Assembly: GCF_029223285.1 (NCBI RefSeq)
Contig: NZ_JARHUJ010000003.1
Coordinates: 1 to 64,000 of the forward strand
From: Paraflavitalea sp. CAU 1676
GTDB lineage: Bacteria > Bacteroidota > Bacteroidia > Chitinophagales > Chitinophagaceae
DNA: 64,000 bases
Direction of reading: 5' to 3'
A program made the position numbers and the translations under genes. Shown here piece by piece: positions 43,193 through 52,393 of this stretch (positions are counted from its first letter, which is position 1; every line of letters begins with the position of its first letter). Under the pieces are notes generated by a model. It ran no database searches and was not told where the DNA came from. It saw only the letters and a program-made list of their open reading frames with translations.

Positions 43193-44845
43193 CTACTGCT
43201 TCATTTTTTTCCAGGCATTGATGAGGCCGTTGGTAGAGGCATCGTGGCCGCTCACTTCGACATCATTCTGCAGCTCGGGCAATATCTTATTAGCCAGTTG
43301 CTTACCCAGTTCAACACCCCATTGATCGAAGCTGAATATGTTCCAGATAACGCCTTGTACAAAGATCTTGTGTTCGTATAATGCGATCAGCTGACCAAGG
43401 GTATAGGGTGTGATCTTTTTAATGAGGAAGGAATTGGTAGGACGGTTGCCTTCAAATTCCTTAAAGGGCGCCAATGCCTTGATTTCCTTACCCGACTTGC
43501 CGGCCTTCTCTAATTCTTCTTCCACTTCTTTCGCCGTTTTGCCGTTCATGAGGGCTTCGGTTTGGGCAAAGAAGTTGGACAGCAATTTGGGATGGTGATC
43601 GCCCAGCGGGTTGTGGCTGATGGCGGGTGCGATGAAATCGCAGGGTATCAGTACGGTGCCCTGGTGGATCAGTTGGTAGAAGGCATGCTGACCATTGGTG
43701 CCGGGCTCGCCCCAGATAACAGGTCCTGTGGAATAGCTAACAGGCTTGCCTCTACGGTCAACGCTCTTACCATTGCTTTCCATATTCCCCTGTTGGAAAT
43801 AGGCGGCAAAGCGGTGCAGGTATTGATCGTAGGGCAGGATGGCTTCGGTTTGGGCGCCAAAGAAGTTGGTATACCACAAACCCACGAGCGCCATGATCAC
43901 CGGAATATTCTTATCGAATGAAGTATTGCGGAAATGGATGTCGGTAGCATATCCGCCTTTCAACACCTGTTCAAAATTATCGTAGCCTACCGTAAGAGCG
44001 ATGGATAAACCGATGGAACTCCACAGGGAGTAGCGGCCGCCTACCCAATCCCAGAAACCGAACATATTGGCTTTGTCGATGCCGAACTTCGTTACTTCCT
44101 TTTCATTGGTAGAGAGCGCCACGAAGTGTTTTGCCACCTGTGCTTCATCATTAGCTGCCTTCAGGAACCAACTGCGGGCAGTATGGGCATTGGTCATCGT
44201 TTCCTGGGTAGTGAAGGTTTTGGAAGCAATGAGGAACAGGGTCTCTTCCGCATTCACCTTCTTCAGTGTTTCGGCGATATGGGTGGCGTCTACGTTCGAT
44301 ACGAAATAAACCTGTATGCCTTCGACCCAATATGGTTTCAGGGCTTCGGTCACCATATAAGGACCAAGATCGCTGCCACCGATACCGATATTGACGATAT
44401 AACGGATCTTCTTACCTGTAAAACCGGTCCAGGCGCCGCTGTGAACGCGGTTGCAGAAATCGCGCATCTGGCTCCATACGGCCTGTACATCGGGCATTAC
44501 ATCCTTGCCATCGGCCAGCACGGGCTCGCCGGAGAAATTGCGCAGGGCGGTATGCAGTACCGAGCGGCCTTCGGTTTGGTTGATGGCGTCGCCGGTGAAC
44601 ATCGCTTTGATCGCTTTGTCCAGCTCACATTCTTCGGCCAGGTCGAGCAGGTGCTGCACGGTTTTCTCCGTGATCCGGTTCTTGGAGTAATCGAACAGGA
44701 TATCTTCCAGCTGCAGGGAGAACTTGCTGAAACGCTCGGGATCTTCCGCAAACAGTTCGCGCAGGTGTGTTTCCTTAACCTTCTTGTGATGATCTTTCAG
44801 CTTGCTCCAGGCCTTCGTACGATGTGGTTTAATAGTCGGTAACAT
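43193..44845 (-). CDS. pgi: glucose-6-phosphate isomerase
   Basis: The 550-residue protein matches the long form of Pgi, which interconverts glucose-6-phosphate and fructose-6-phosphate in glycolysis. Visible signatures: [31 protein letters not shown] (signature 1), [19 protein letters not shown] with the catalytic Glu and His, and the [15 protein letters not shown] region. The start is set at [13 protein letters not shown], as in homologues; the frame remains open 29 codons upstream through a non-conserved stretch that overlaps a possible 43-codon upstream frame. Confidence 0.97.
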   Translation of the reverse strand: MLPTIKPHRTKAWSKLKDHHKKVKETHLRELFAEDPERFSKFSLQLEDILFDYSKNRITEKTVQHLLDLAEECELDKAIKAMFTGDAINQTEGRSVLHTALRNFSGEPVLADGKDVMPDVQAVWSQMRDFCNRVHSGAWTGFTGKKIRYIVNIGIGGSDLGPYMVTEALKPYWVEGIQVYFVSNVDATHIAETLKKVNAEETLFLIASKTFTTQETMTNAHTARSWFLKAANDEAQVAKHFVALSTNEKEVTKFGIDKANMFGFWDWVGGRYSLWSSIGLSIALTVGYDNFEQVLKGGYATDIHFRNTSFDKNIPVIMALVGLWYTNFFGAQTEAILPYDQYLHRFAAYFQQGNMESNGKSVDRRGKPVSYSTGPVIWGEPGTNGQHAFYQLIHQGTVLIPCDFIAPAISHNPLGDHHPKLLSNFFAQTEALMNGKTAKEVEEELEKAGKSGKEIKALAPFKEFEGNRPTNSFLIKKITPYTLGQLIALYEHKIFVQGVIWNIFSFDQWGVELGKQLANKILPELQNDVEVSGHDASTNGLINAWKKMKQ

Positions 44846-44849
44846 ATCG

Positions 44850-44981
44850 TTATAAATTGTTTTTTTGTCTTGATCGATAACGTTCAATAGTACCCTGTAG
44901 GTCCTGATAAGTGCTAACCTGTATTGTTTCAAAATTCAGCAGGCAGTTGTTGGCAAACACAGGAATTAATATTTTCTTCAT
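44850..44981 (-). CDS. possible 43-residue upstream peptide before pgi
   Basis: On the reverse strand an ATG at 44981 opens 43 codons ([20 protein letters not shown]...) ending in TAA four bases before the pgi ATG. The first residues resemble the start of nucleotide-binding alpha/beta proteins, but the frame is far too short for one. It may be a leader peptide, a gene remnant or chance. Its placement, with the stop next to the pgi start, would allow translational coupling. Confidence 0.3.
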   Translation of the reverse strand: MKKILIPVFANNCLLNFETIQVSTYQDLQGTIERYRSRQKNNL

Positions 44982-45149
44982 AGTGCGCCTCGAATATATT
45001 CAGTTTTGCGGCTCGCCTGCCTCCTGACTGATACCCTTACTGATACCAAGTTTTTTTACAGGTGTAATTGTTATAATAAGCTCTTTACGTTTAGTAGCAT
45101 CGGGTGGCTTCGGCCGCCCTTTTTTTATTGGTGTAACAAATCCACGCCC

Positions 45150-46166
45150 TTATAGTTCTGCAATAACCTGCAACACATGATCTACCATGGCTTTCGACAC
45201 GTCGAGGTGCAGTACCATCCTGATCTGCGTAGGGGAGATGGCGATGGCCAGTATCCCTTTATCTTTCAGGGCTGCCGACAGCTCCGCCGCCGTACGGGTT
45301 CCGGTTACTTCAAAGATGACGATATTGGTTTCCACGGGCAGCACGCTGGCTACGTAGGGTGTCTGTTTTAGTTTATCCGCAATGAGGCGGGCATGGTGAT
45401 GATCTTCTGCCAGGCGCTCTACCTGGTTTTCGAGGGCGTAGATGCCGGCCGCAGCCATAAAACCAGCCTGCCGCATACCACCGCCAAATACCTTGCGTAC
45501 GCGCCGGGCCCGTTTAATAAATTCCTTTGGCCCGATAAGAATACTGCCAATGGGGCATCCCAATCCTTTATTGAGGCAAACAGAAATGCTATGGAACAAA
45601 GGGCCGTAGAGGGCCGGTGATTCCTTTCTGGCTACCAGGGCATTGAATAACCGGGCTCCGTCGAGGTGCAGTTTGAGCTGGTACTCGTCGCACACCTGCC
45701 GGATGGCGCGGATGGCATCGGGCGTATAGCAGGAGCCGCCGCCGCGGTTGGCCGTGTTTTCGAGGCATACCAGCGAGGTGCGGGCCTTGTGCACATCATC
45801 GGGATTGATGCCCTGTAATACCTGGCCGGCTGTAACGCGGCCATGGTCGCCATCGAGCAAACGCACCTGGGCGCCGGCATTGAAAGCGATACCGCCGCCT
45901 TCGTATTGGTACACGTGGGCCGTTTTATCGCAGATCACTTCATCGCCGGGCTGGGTATGTACTTTAATAGCGATCTGGTTCGACATGGTGCCCGTAGGAC
46001 AATACAGGGCGGCCTCCATACCAAAGAGGCCGGCGGCCATCGATTCGAGCTTGTTTACCGAAGGGTCTTCTCCAAACACATCATCGCCCACGGGGGCTTT
46101 CATCATCGCTTCCAGCATACCCGGTGTGGGCCTGGTGAACGTATCCGATCTGAGGTCAACGATCAT
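45150..46166 (-). CDS. ltaE: low-specificity L-threonine aldolase
   Basis: The 338-residue PLP enzyme cleaves threonine or allo-threonine to glycine and acetaldehyde. It begins MIVDLRSDTFTRPTPGML, typical of the family; PTGTMSNQIAIKVHTQPGDE, LHLDGARLFNALVA and the PLP-binding CLNKGLGCPIGS (Lys about 200) follow. Full length. It appears monocistronic on the reverse strand. Confidence 0.93.
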   Translation of the reverse strand: MIVDLRSDTFTRPTPGMLEAMMKAPVGDDVFGEDPSVNKLESMAAGLFGMEAALYCPTGTMSNQIAIKVHTQPGDEVICDKTAHVYQYEGGGIAFNAGAQVRLLDGDHGRVTAGQVLQGINPDDVHKARTSLVCLENTANRGGGSCYTPDAIRAIRQVCDEYQLKLHLDGARLFNALVARKESPALYGPLFHSISVCLNKGLGCPIGSILIGPKEFIKRARRVRKVFGGGMRQAGFMAAAGIYALENQVERLAEDHHHARLIADKLKQTPYVASVLPVETNIVIFEVTGTRTAAELSAALKDKGILAIAISPTQIRMVLHLDVSKAMVDHVLQVIAEL

Positions 46167-46206
46167 AGTCTATCAAGTTAGTTGCGAATGTACTGGAGAT
46201 TACTTT

Positions 46207-46246
46207 AAAAAGACAACCGCCCCGGGAATTTCCGGAACGGTTGTAC
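46207..46246 (-). terminator. intrinsic terminator of large T9SS protein gene
   Basis: ACAACCG and CGGTTGT enclose an inner GGAAATTCC-type palindrome; on the reverse strand CTTTTTAAAG follows. It lies just after the stop at 46279. Confidence 0.65.
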
Positions 46247-46278
46247 TTTTCATCGGTCTTAGGGTATATAATCTGCTT

Positions 46279-49278
46279 TTATTTCTTGATCACCCGGAAC
46301 ACATGGCGTTCGCCATTCACCTGTACGTGCAAGGTGTATATACCGGCAACAGGGCCGGGTATATTTACCGGCAGGTAATGCACGCCTGTCGACAGGTTCT
46401 TCTTGCCGGTGAGGTCGGCCACTTCGAAGCGGCGGCCCATCGCATCGAACAGACTGATCTCCGTTCTTGCTCCTTGTGGCAGCTGAAGCATGAGGGTCGA
46501 TACATTCGTAGCGGCATTGGTCGATAACTGCACCGATTTGGCACTGCAGCTGGCCACGGTAATGATCTGTGAATATTGGGGAAGCCCCTGCTCATTGATC
46601 GTTTTAAGTCGATAATAGATGGTGCCGGCCATAGGAGCAGCGTCTGTCCAGGCATACTGATCACCAATCGCTTTCTTAATGGTAGCAACGGCCGAGAAAT
46701 TGGTTTTGTCGATGCTACGCTCTACCACCAGGTCGTTGGTGGCAGGAAGGGTGGTGGTCCACTTCAATTGTATTTGGTCATTGCGGCACACACCGTTGAA
46801 GGTGGTAACCTCCAGCGGCAATACGGTGTTGATAGATACGGAACCAAGGCTGAAATACGGAGTTCCGGTGAACGACGAAGCAGGCACCGTTACCGTTACT
46901 ACACCCGCAGCTGCGGTGATAGTGGTCGTAGGTGAAGTAAGAATAGTGGCATTGCTGAAATTGCCATCTGCATCTACGAGCAGGCGCAGGTCGGCAGCAT
47001 TAAGCTGCAGGTAGCCGTTAGTATAATAGTTGAAATCAAAGATCAGCTTGATGTCGGTATTGGTAAAATTAGTTTTTTGTACCAGCCACTCCCGGGAGAT
47101 GCGGCAACAGATACCACTTGGCCTTTCACCGGTACCGAGGTTGAGCGGATAATCGTTGTTGGTGCCTACCACGAAATACGAGCGGTCGCCACCGGCAAAT
47201 GAACCATTGTTGCTGGCCTGGTCTGTTTGCATGGCGGAGCCGATATGCATCCGCAGGATATCGGGCAAACCGGTGGTGCTTTTCGACTGCTTCTGCGATA
47301 AACCCGAGATATCGTCGCGGGCAATACCAATAATGTTGTTGTTGTACGCCGCGTTGGTAGATCTGCTCCATACCACCGTATTGTTGGAAGCCCGGTAATC
47401 ATGCGACAGGGTAACACCATATTTGATCGCGAGGTAACTTTCAACCTTTTCGCGGGTAGTGGTACCATGCGATGCATTGGCATAGGTTATGATCTCGGCG
47501 ATTGCACCATCATAAAACTCGATGCCGGCTGTACGCTGGTAACCGAGCGCATTGCTGGCGCTGGCAGTAGTGCGTCCCGAACCACTGAGGGAGCCGATGG
47601 TGGTACCGGCCTTAAAGGTTTCGCGTTTGTTGTAGTTATAGTCGAAGGTGAACTGGGCCACTGAATCGGTACTCCAGGTATTGGCAATAATAAGGTCATT
47701 CATGTTCCAGCTATCATTGATCGAACGGCTACCACGAATATCGAAGGAATTGAATTTGTTCATGCCCGCCTCGCCGGCGAAAAGGAATTTACCGGGAGCA
47801 CTCGCGTTGTTGCCGCCCGGAATGATCACCGCATATACTTCATAAGGATTGTTGCTGGTTGACAGGATACCACTGGTATTGATATCCATGAAATCGGCAT
47901 TGCTGGCGTCCTGACCGGCCTCGTCAAAATCAACCACGGGATTGTAGTTGAGGTTTTTGGATGCCCTGTTATAATAGGTAGGTCTATTGTCATTGTCGGT
48001 ATTGGTGGCATGCCGTGCGTTCCCCGACTGGTCGTCCCAGGTAGAAACTTTCGTATTATCGGTACTAGTACCGGTACCAGCATTGGCTTTCACCCAAAAG
48101 GCTGCACCTGTAATGCCACCCGGCGATGTAACACAATCGACGATCGTTCGCCAGCCCGAAGGATTGGTGACGGTTGGGGCATAGGCAGTACCACCCACGG
48201 TGACCTCGGTACAGCGCGCATCGAGCGTTTGGGTAGCCACGGCGGAAGCGCTTACATCATATACGATCCAGAAATAGTTGGTGCCGGTAACCAGCGCACG
48301 ACTGCTGGTAACAGTAATGGTGCCGCTGGCGGGTGTGATGGTGGCTGCGTTGAACTCGTTGACAGGAGCAAAGCCCGCTGAGTTTCCGGTATAATAAATA
48401 TGTAAGCCGGTGAGGTTCGACACGGTGGTAGTAACGATATCGAATTTCATTTGCGTAAGGGCTATAGGCGACAAGGTACCTCTTGTTTGAACCTGCACAC
48501 TGATGATGGCCTGCTGCAGGTTGTTACATTTCGATACATCGCCCGTAACTCCGCCTGTTGTAGACGATACATAGGACATGGTAGTGGGTGTCCACCGGTA
48601 GATCCGGCCGTCTGAAGGTTTTGCACTGAGGTAGTTGGTTTCCGAACTATACGTAGCCACCGCAGAACCATCAACGCCGCTTACCGAATAGAAATCGTTG
48701 GCAGTGGTTCCTCCGCTGAGGCCGATCGACGCACTCGCATTGTTGGGGGTTCTGTTTGTTTGATCATAGACAAACTCGATCACGTTCGTTCCCTCGTAAA
48801 ACTTAACCTGAAAAGACAGGATGGCATTGCTGGCATTGTAATTCCACCGAACGTTGGCCCACTGCACCGTCATGACACGGCTACCTGTGGTACCAGACAC
48901 TTCGTAAGTAAGGTTACTGCCTGGCACCATTAAATCATCCCATAAGGGGGCAATGATGGGTCCGCTGCCGGTGGTGGCAAGCGCATTGGTGTTCATACTG
49001 GTGGCCGTGGTTACGTTACCAAGGCTGATGAATCCGTTGGTACTTACCCGAAAGTCGGTATAGGCTCGCCCTGCATAATAAAAGGTAAAACCCATGAACA
49101 GGTTACTGGAGATATTGTCATCCTGATTCGAGTTCCAGATCGCGGTACCGCCAATGGAATTGTACGTACCGGAGGTAGAAAGGAAATCAAAACTGATCTG
49201 GCAGAAGGTGTTTTCAGACTTCAAGCAGCTAGTTATACATAGCAACAACACAAGTCTCCACCCGTGTAGAGATTTTCG
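46279..49278 (-). CDS. large secreted T9SS protein with GEVED/BNR-associated and lectin-like domains
   Basis: The 999-residue protein starts MRKSLHGWRLVLLLCITSC (signal peptide; an upstream Met adds 14 residues without signal character). A beta-rich N-terminal part (about 25-215) has SIGGTAIWNSNQDDNISS and FIEFVYDQTN-like elements; a BNR-associated-like domain (about 230-365, SPIALTQMKFDI...TVGGTAYAPTVTN) follows; then a concanavalin-like region (WDDQSGNARHATNTDNDNRP, RETFKAGTTIGSL) with a DUF8202-like part ending in SREWLVQKTN. A fibronectin-III-like module (LPLEVTTFNG...YYRLKTINEQG) leads into a C-terminal T9SS sorting domain ending FRVIKK. Surface adhesion is inferred. Confidence 0.85.
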   Translation of the reverse strand, partial: RKSLHGWRLVLLLCITSCLKSENTFCQISFDFLSTSGTYNSIGGTAIWNSNQDDNISSNLFMGFTFYYAGRAYTDFRVSTNGFISLGNVTTATSMNTNALATTGSGPIIAPLWDDLMVPGSNLTYEVSGTTGSRVMTVQWANVRWNYNASNAILSFQVKFYEGTNVIEFVYDQTNRTPNNASASIGLSGGTTANDFYSVSGVDGSAVATYSSETNYLSAKPSDGRIYRWTPTTMSYVSSTTGGVTGDVSKCNNLQQAIISVQVQTRGTLSPIALTQMKFDIVTTTVSNLTGLHIYYTGNSAGFAPVNEFNAATITPASGTITVTSSRALVTGTNYFWIVYDVSASAVATQTLDARCTEVTVGGTAYAPTVTNPSGWRTIVDCVTSPGGITGAAFWVKANAGTGTSTDNTKVSTWDDQSGNARHATNTDNDNRPTYYNRASKNLNYNPVVDFDEAGQDASNADFMDINTSGILSTSNNPYEVYAVIIPGGNNASAPGKFLFAGEAGMNKFNSFDIRGSRSINDSWNMNDLIIANTWSTDSVAQFTFDYNYNKRETFKAGTTIGSLSGSGRTTASASNALGYQRTAGIEFYDGAIAEIITYANASHGTTTREKVESYLAIKYGVTLSHDYRASNNTVVWSRSTNAAYNNNIIGIARDDISGLSQKQSKSTTGLPDILRMHIGSAMQTDQASNNGSFAGGDRSYFVVGTNNDYPLNLGTGERPSGICCRISREWLVQKTNFTNTDIKLIFDFNYYTNGYLQLNAADLRLLVDADGNFSNATILTSPTTTITAAAGVVTVTVPASSFTGTPYFSLGSVSINTVLPLEVTTFNGVCRNDQIQLKWTTTLPATNDLVVERSIDKTNFSAVATIKKAIGDQYAWTDAAPMAGTIYYRLKTINEQGLPQYSQIITVASCSAKSVQLSTNAATNVSTLMLQLPQGARTEISLFDAMGRRFEVADLTGKKNLSTGVHYLPVNIPGPVAGIYTLHVQVNGERHVFRVIKK

Positions 49279-49661
49279 CATGGATTGGGATTTAGGGGTT
49301 TCCTGTAAAGTGACGGTCAAACACTTTACTTCATTTCCTAAAACGCAATTCCGTCATGCAGATTGTTTGTGCATAACAAAAAACCATTAAGTATGATTGA
49401 TTTATGTGTTACTTAAAGCAGTTGAAGCGGTTAGACAGGCAGTTCAGCATCCCTAAAAAAAGATACGCTATATGTGCTGCCCGGTCATCAAACCCGCAAC
49501 GGGCCTTATTTTGTGAGGAAGCAGGCAGTAAGGTTCGCAATCAAAGTGATCTTAATTTCTCTAAGCAGTCTTTAACAGGAGACCCCAGGGTTCTTTTTGG
49601 GAAAGAACCCCTATTAAAAAATCCACCCATACATTAAACGAAAGCGACAGACGGAAGCAGG
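49279..49661. other. intergenic region with hairpin
   Basis: A 77-codon frame at 49404-49637 shows no coding character. GGGTTCTTT (49588-49596) and AAAGAACCC (49602-49610) form a perfect 9-bp stem with a 5-nt loop about 50 bp past the stop of the 52-residue gene on the reverse strand; there is no T-run. The right-hand reverse-strand promoter of the large T9SS gene should lie at 49280-49380. Confidence 0.45.
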
Positions 49662-49820
49662 CTATTTTTTGAAGATACCGGCGATCTTTAGAAGAATGTA
49701 AACATTGTATCCGGGAACGAGAGAGGCCCAGCCGGGCTGGCCTGCCTTCTCAAATATATGCCACAACAAAGAGATGATAAATACAACTACGAATACCTGG
49801 AGGGTTAAAGTAAGTAACAT
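49662..49820 (-). CDS. 52-residue membrane protein, DUF5684-like
   Basis: A short reverse-strand gene: MLLTLTLQVFVVVFIISLLW is a membrane helix, followed by HIFEKAGQPGWASLVPGYNV and YILLKIAGIFKK. The FEKAGxPGWAxLxPxYNxYxLLKI pattern is characteristic of DUF5684-type small membrane proteins and of the region fused to some signal peptidases I. At 52 residues it is shorter than usual because the second hydrophobic half is missing after LKIAGIFKK. Start and stop give exactly 53 codons, with no competing longer frame. Confidence 0.75.
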   Translation of the reverse strand: MLLTLTLQVFVVVFIISLLWHIFEKAGQPGWASLVPGYNVYILLKIAGIFKK

Positions 49821-50052
49821 AGAGTACGGATTTATTTAACAACAAAATAGAGGGTGCCGCTTTGATATGCAAGCGAAGTCCTTCATTTAATTTATTGTGT
49901 CAACAAATCCACACCTCATGCATCAGTTGCTTTTTTGATCCACGACAAACGGGCCCATAACCATTCCCGTTTTTGTACATTTTCCCTTATGCGGAAACGA
50001 TATACCCGAGTGATCATGGATGCTGCAGCGTACACACCCGCCTTGCATTCAT

Positions 50053-50442
50053 CTATCGCTCATAGAGCTCGAGTGGCAACCCATCGGGATCGGCAAAGAA
50101 GGTAAAACGCCTGCCGGTATGTTCGTCTATCCGGATAGGTTCTACAGCAACGTGCTGGCTGTTGAGCCAGGCAACAGACGACTCGATATCGTTCACGGCA
50201 AATGCAAGGTGCCGCAATCCGCACGATTCGGGCCGACTGGGCCGTGGGGGAGGATCGGGAAAGGAAAAAAGTTCTATTATATAATGACCATTGAGGCAGA
50301 GGTCGAGTTTATACGACCGGCGGGCTTCCCGGTACACTTCCTGCAACACGGTAAAACCCAGTATTTCCGTATAAAACTGCTTCGACCGGGCATAGTCTGA
50401 ACAGATAATGGCGATGTGGTGAACTTGCTGTAGACCTAACAT
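50053..50442 (-). CDS. VOC-family (glyoxalase-like) protein
   Basis: A 129-residue single-domain vicinal-oxygen-chelate protein: LQQVHHIAIICSDYARSKQF, YTEILGFTVL, HYIIELFSFPDPP, LRHLAFAVNDIE and a C-terminal FFADPDGLPLELYE. The metal ligands typical of the YaeR/SMU1112c-like group (His, His, Glu) are present. Start at MLGLQQVHH; upstream frame continues but overlaps the preceding gene. It lies 16 bp after the hemerythrin-like gene and is probably co-transcribed. Substrate unknown. Confidence 0.88.
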   Translation of the reverse strand: MLGLQQVHHIAIICSDYARSKQFYTEILGFTVLQEVYREARRSYKLDLCLNGHYIIELFSFPDPPPRPSRPESCGLRHLAFAVNDIESSVAWLNSQHVAVEPIRIDEHTGRRFTFFADPDGLPLELYER

Positions 50443-50458
50443 GGGGCGAAGATAAAAA

Positions 50459-51163
50459 CTATTCGCCCAATGAAACACCTTGTTCGGTGATGGAGCTGCC
50501 TTCTGCGAGGGCTTCCTGTATCTTTTGCCAGCGCTCTTCGGGCAATTCCTGTTCGGCGCTGCTGAAAAAGCTGATGAATACCGAAGCCACCGAACATCTT
50601 TCGATGGTACGCAGCCACTCGATGATCTCGGCATTGTTCATACCACGGATCACCCACTTGCTCAAGGTCGCCAGGTCGCGCGGCGACATCTTGGTCACGA
50701 TCTCTTTTTCGAGCGCCATGAGTTCCTCATCGGTATAATAGCGCCACAATACGGCATTGAGCAGGTTGTCTTCCCGCGCCATGCTGTCGAGTTGGGTAAT
50801 GAGGAAGCCGGTATACGCCTTCAGGATCGGATGGCCTGCCGCTACCTGCTCCTGCTGGTTGGCGGCATGCCCAAAGGCATTCATAACACCGCGCAGCCGC
50901 TGCGCCTGCACCACGTTCGACTGATACTGTTGCCTGAAAATGGCGATCAGTCCCGGATTGTGATCGATTATGTAAGGAAAGAGTAATCGTTCAATATACA
51001 GTGAATGCTGATTGAAATAATACAACGCCTCTCCGATACGCCCCATTACCGCTTCCGCTTCTTCCGTGACGGAAAAGTCGGTTTGCTGAACAGTCATCGC
51101 CGTTTCGAATAAAAAAGCCCTTAACCCCTTATGCACGCGAGTGAACACATTATAGCGTTCCAT
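50459..51163 (-). CDS. hemerythrin-like domain protein
   Basis: The 234-residue helical protein has FTRVHKGLRAFLFETA near the N-terminus, FNQHSLYIERLLFPYI (HxxxE) around residue 50-65 and HPILKAY plus REDNLLNAVLWRYY later, the spacing expected of a hemerythrin/HHE-type four-helix bundle that binds a non-haem di-iron centre. The assignment is by motif pattern. The first gene of a pair with the VOC protein, it may act in oxygen or redox sensing. Confidence 0.55.
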   Translation of the reverse strand: MERYNVFTRVHKGLRAFLFETAMTVQQTDFSVTEEAEAVMGRIGEALYYFNQHSLYIERLLFPYIIDHNPGLIAIFRQQYQSNVVQAQRLRGVMNAFGHAANQQEQVAAGHPILKAYTGFLITQLDSMAREDNLLNAVLWRYYTDEELMALEKEIVTKMSPRDLATLSKWVIRGMNNAEIIEWLRTIERCSVASVFISFFSSAEQELPEERWQKIQEALAEGSSITEQGVSLGE

Positions 51164-51313
51164 AGTATACGATTTTTGCTACTTATTCAAATATCTGTCA
51201 TTATAACCACTATAACTACCCCAAACGGTATGAATTGTGAATGACCGGGCATGATCTGATGCAAAATACCGCCCGGCGAATAAGCCATATTGGCACCAGC
51301 AACCGCCACGCAT

Positions 51314-51340
51314 ACAAAAAAGGGGCCCGCAGGGGCCCCA
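51314..51340 (-). terminator. intrinsic terminator of lipoprotein gene
   Basis: GGGGCCC(CT)GC GGGCCCC on the reverse strand forms a very stable stem followed by TTTTTTG. It is 27 bp after the stop at 51367. Confidence 0.85.
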
Positions 51341-51366
51341 TACACACTATCAAAATTCAAAGGCAT

Positions 51367-52116
51367 TTACGATGCCGAACGCTGAACAAATTCTTCGAGA
51401 ATGATATCGGTAACACCATCATGGCGTTTGATGCTCATTTTGGTAGGATAATATCCCGAACGCTGGTATTTGGCAGGCTGGGGGATGGCACGACTAAAAT
51501 TGGTGGTGGTGTCGATGAAGGCTTTGGTGATCATCGGCTCCATAAAGGTCACCTTTCCATCGTAGCTGCCATAGATGAAGGTTTGGGTAAAAGGTTTTCC
51601 TCCGCCCAGTTCGGGGGAAGTAGGATCGAGCCAGTGCATACCCATTTTGGGTACACCCGGCACCGGCGCAATGTGCCCGGCCGGCATGTACGCCGCATCG
51701 GGAAACTTGTTCATCTTGGTTTCGTCGGTCGTGGCATCCACCTCGGCAGGTGTTACGAAGTAATAATGGAAGTCGAAGTGAGGGAACATGTACATGGGAC
51801 CTTCGTGACCGCTGGGGTTCCAGTCGAGCAATACGTGGTTGAAAGGCGTGCCATGTTTTTCATGCAATGACAACACCAGGTGATTTTCATGGCCGGTATG
51901 GTTCGAATTGATCGGAACGCTTTTCAATGCCTCGTCATTGATGGTAATGGACAGTTTCTCCGGCGTACCATCTGCCTTTACCTGCGCCCAGGTCCACGCT
52001 TTGCCATTGTACAGCTGCGCCACACTGCCTTTCTTGATGCCATCATCTTCCTTATCTTTTTTGCATGCCGTGGCCAATGCTGCCACAGCCAGGCAGCTCA
52101 AAAACACTTTTTTCAT
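51367..52116 (-). CDS. DUF5602/TTHB210-like lipoprotein
   Basis: The 249-residue protein starts MKKVFLSCLAVAALATAC, a lipobox with Cys about 18. The body has ENHLVLSLHEKHGTPFNHVL, HFDFHYYFVTP and MGMHWLDPTSPELGGGKPFT, a His-rich pattern found in proteins annotated as DUF5602/TTHB210-like; many aligned histidines suggest metal binding. Assignment is from memory of that family and moderate. The frame is open 27 codons upstream without signal character. Confidence 0.65.
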   Translation of the reverse strand: MKKVFLSCLAVAALATACKKDKEDDGIKKGSVAQLYNGKAWTWAQVKADGTPEKLSITINDEALKSVPINSNHTGHENHLVLSLHEKHGTPFNHVLLDWNPSGHEGPMYMFPHFDFHYYFVTPAEVDATTDETKMNKFPDAAYMPAGHIAPVPGVPKMGMHWLDPTSPELGGGKPFTQTFIYGSYDGKVTFMEPMITKAFIDTTTNFSRAIPQPAKYQRSGYYPTKMSIKRHDGVTDIILEEFVQRSAS

Positions 52117-52341
52117 TTGTTTATATTTATTGTTTTTCGGCCAAATGGAATTCGCCAATACCCATCCCAGCTGGTGATAAGCATTATCATGGCTCATTTC
52201 ATTTGATAATAATTTGAAGCGGTTAAATTGCTATTGAATAATTTCCACAAAACTGCTGTACTGGCGACCGTCTTCAAAGACAGCACTGGATGAAATGTGA
52301 TGCGCCTTACATGAGTTGATGATTATTTTACAGGGCCTGTA

Positions 52342-52371
52342 GTTTCATATGGCCGATCCTGTTTATATTTG
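52342..52371 (+). promoter_or_regulatory. promoter of propeller sensor kinase
   Basis: TATATTTG at 52364-52371 is a perfect TAnnTTTG element; GTTT at 52342-52345 is a weak -33 match at 18 bp. A start site near 52378 would leave a short leader before the TTG at 52394 and supports that start. Confidence 0.6.
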
Positions 52372-52393
52372 ACGCGTATTTAACCCTCAATCG

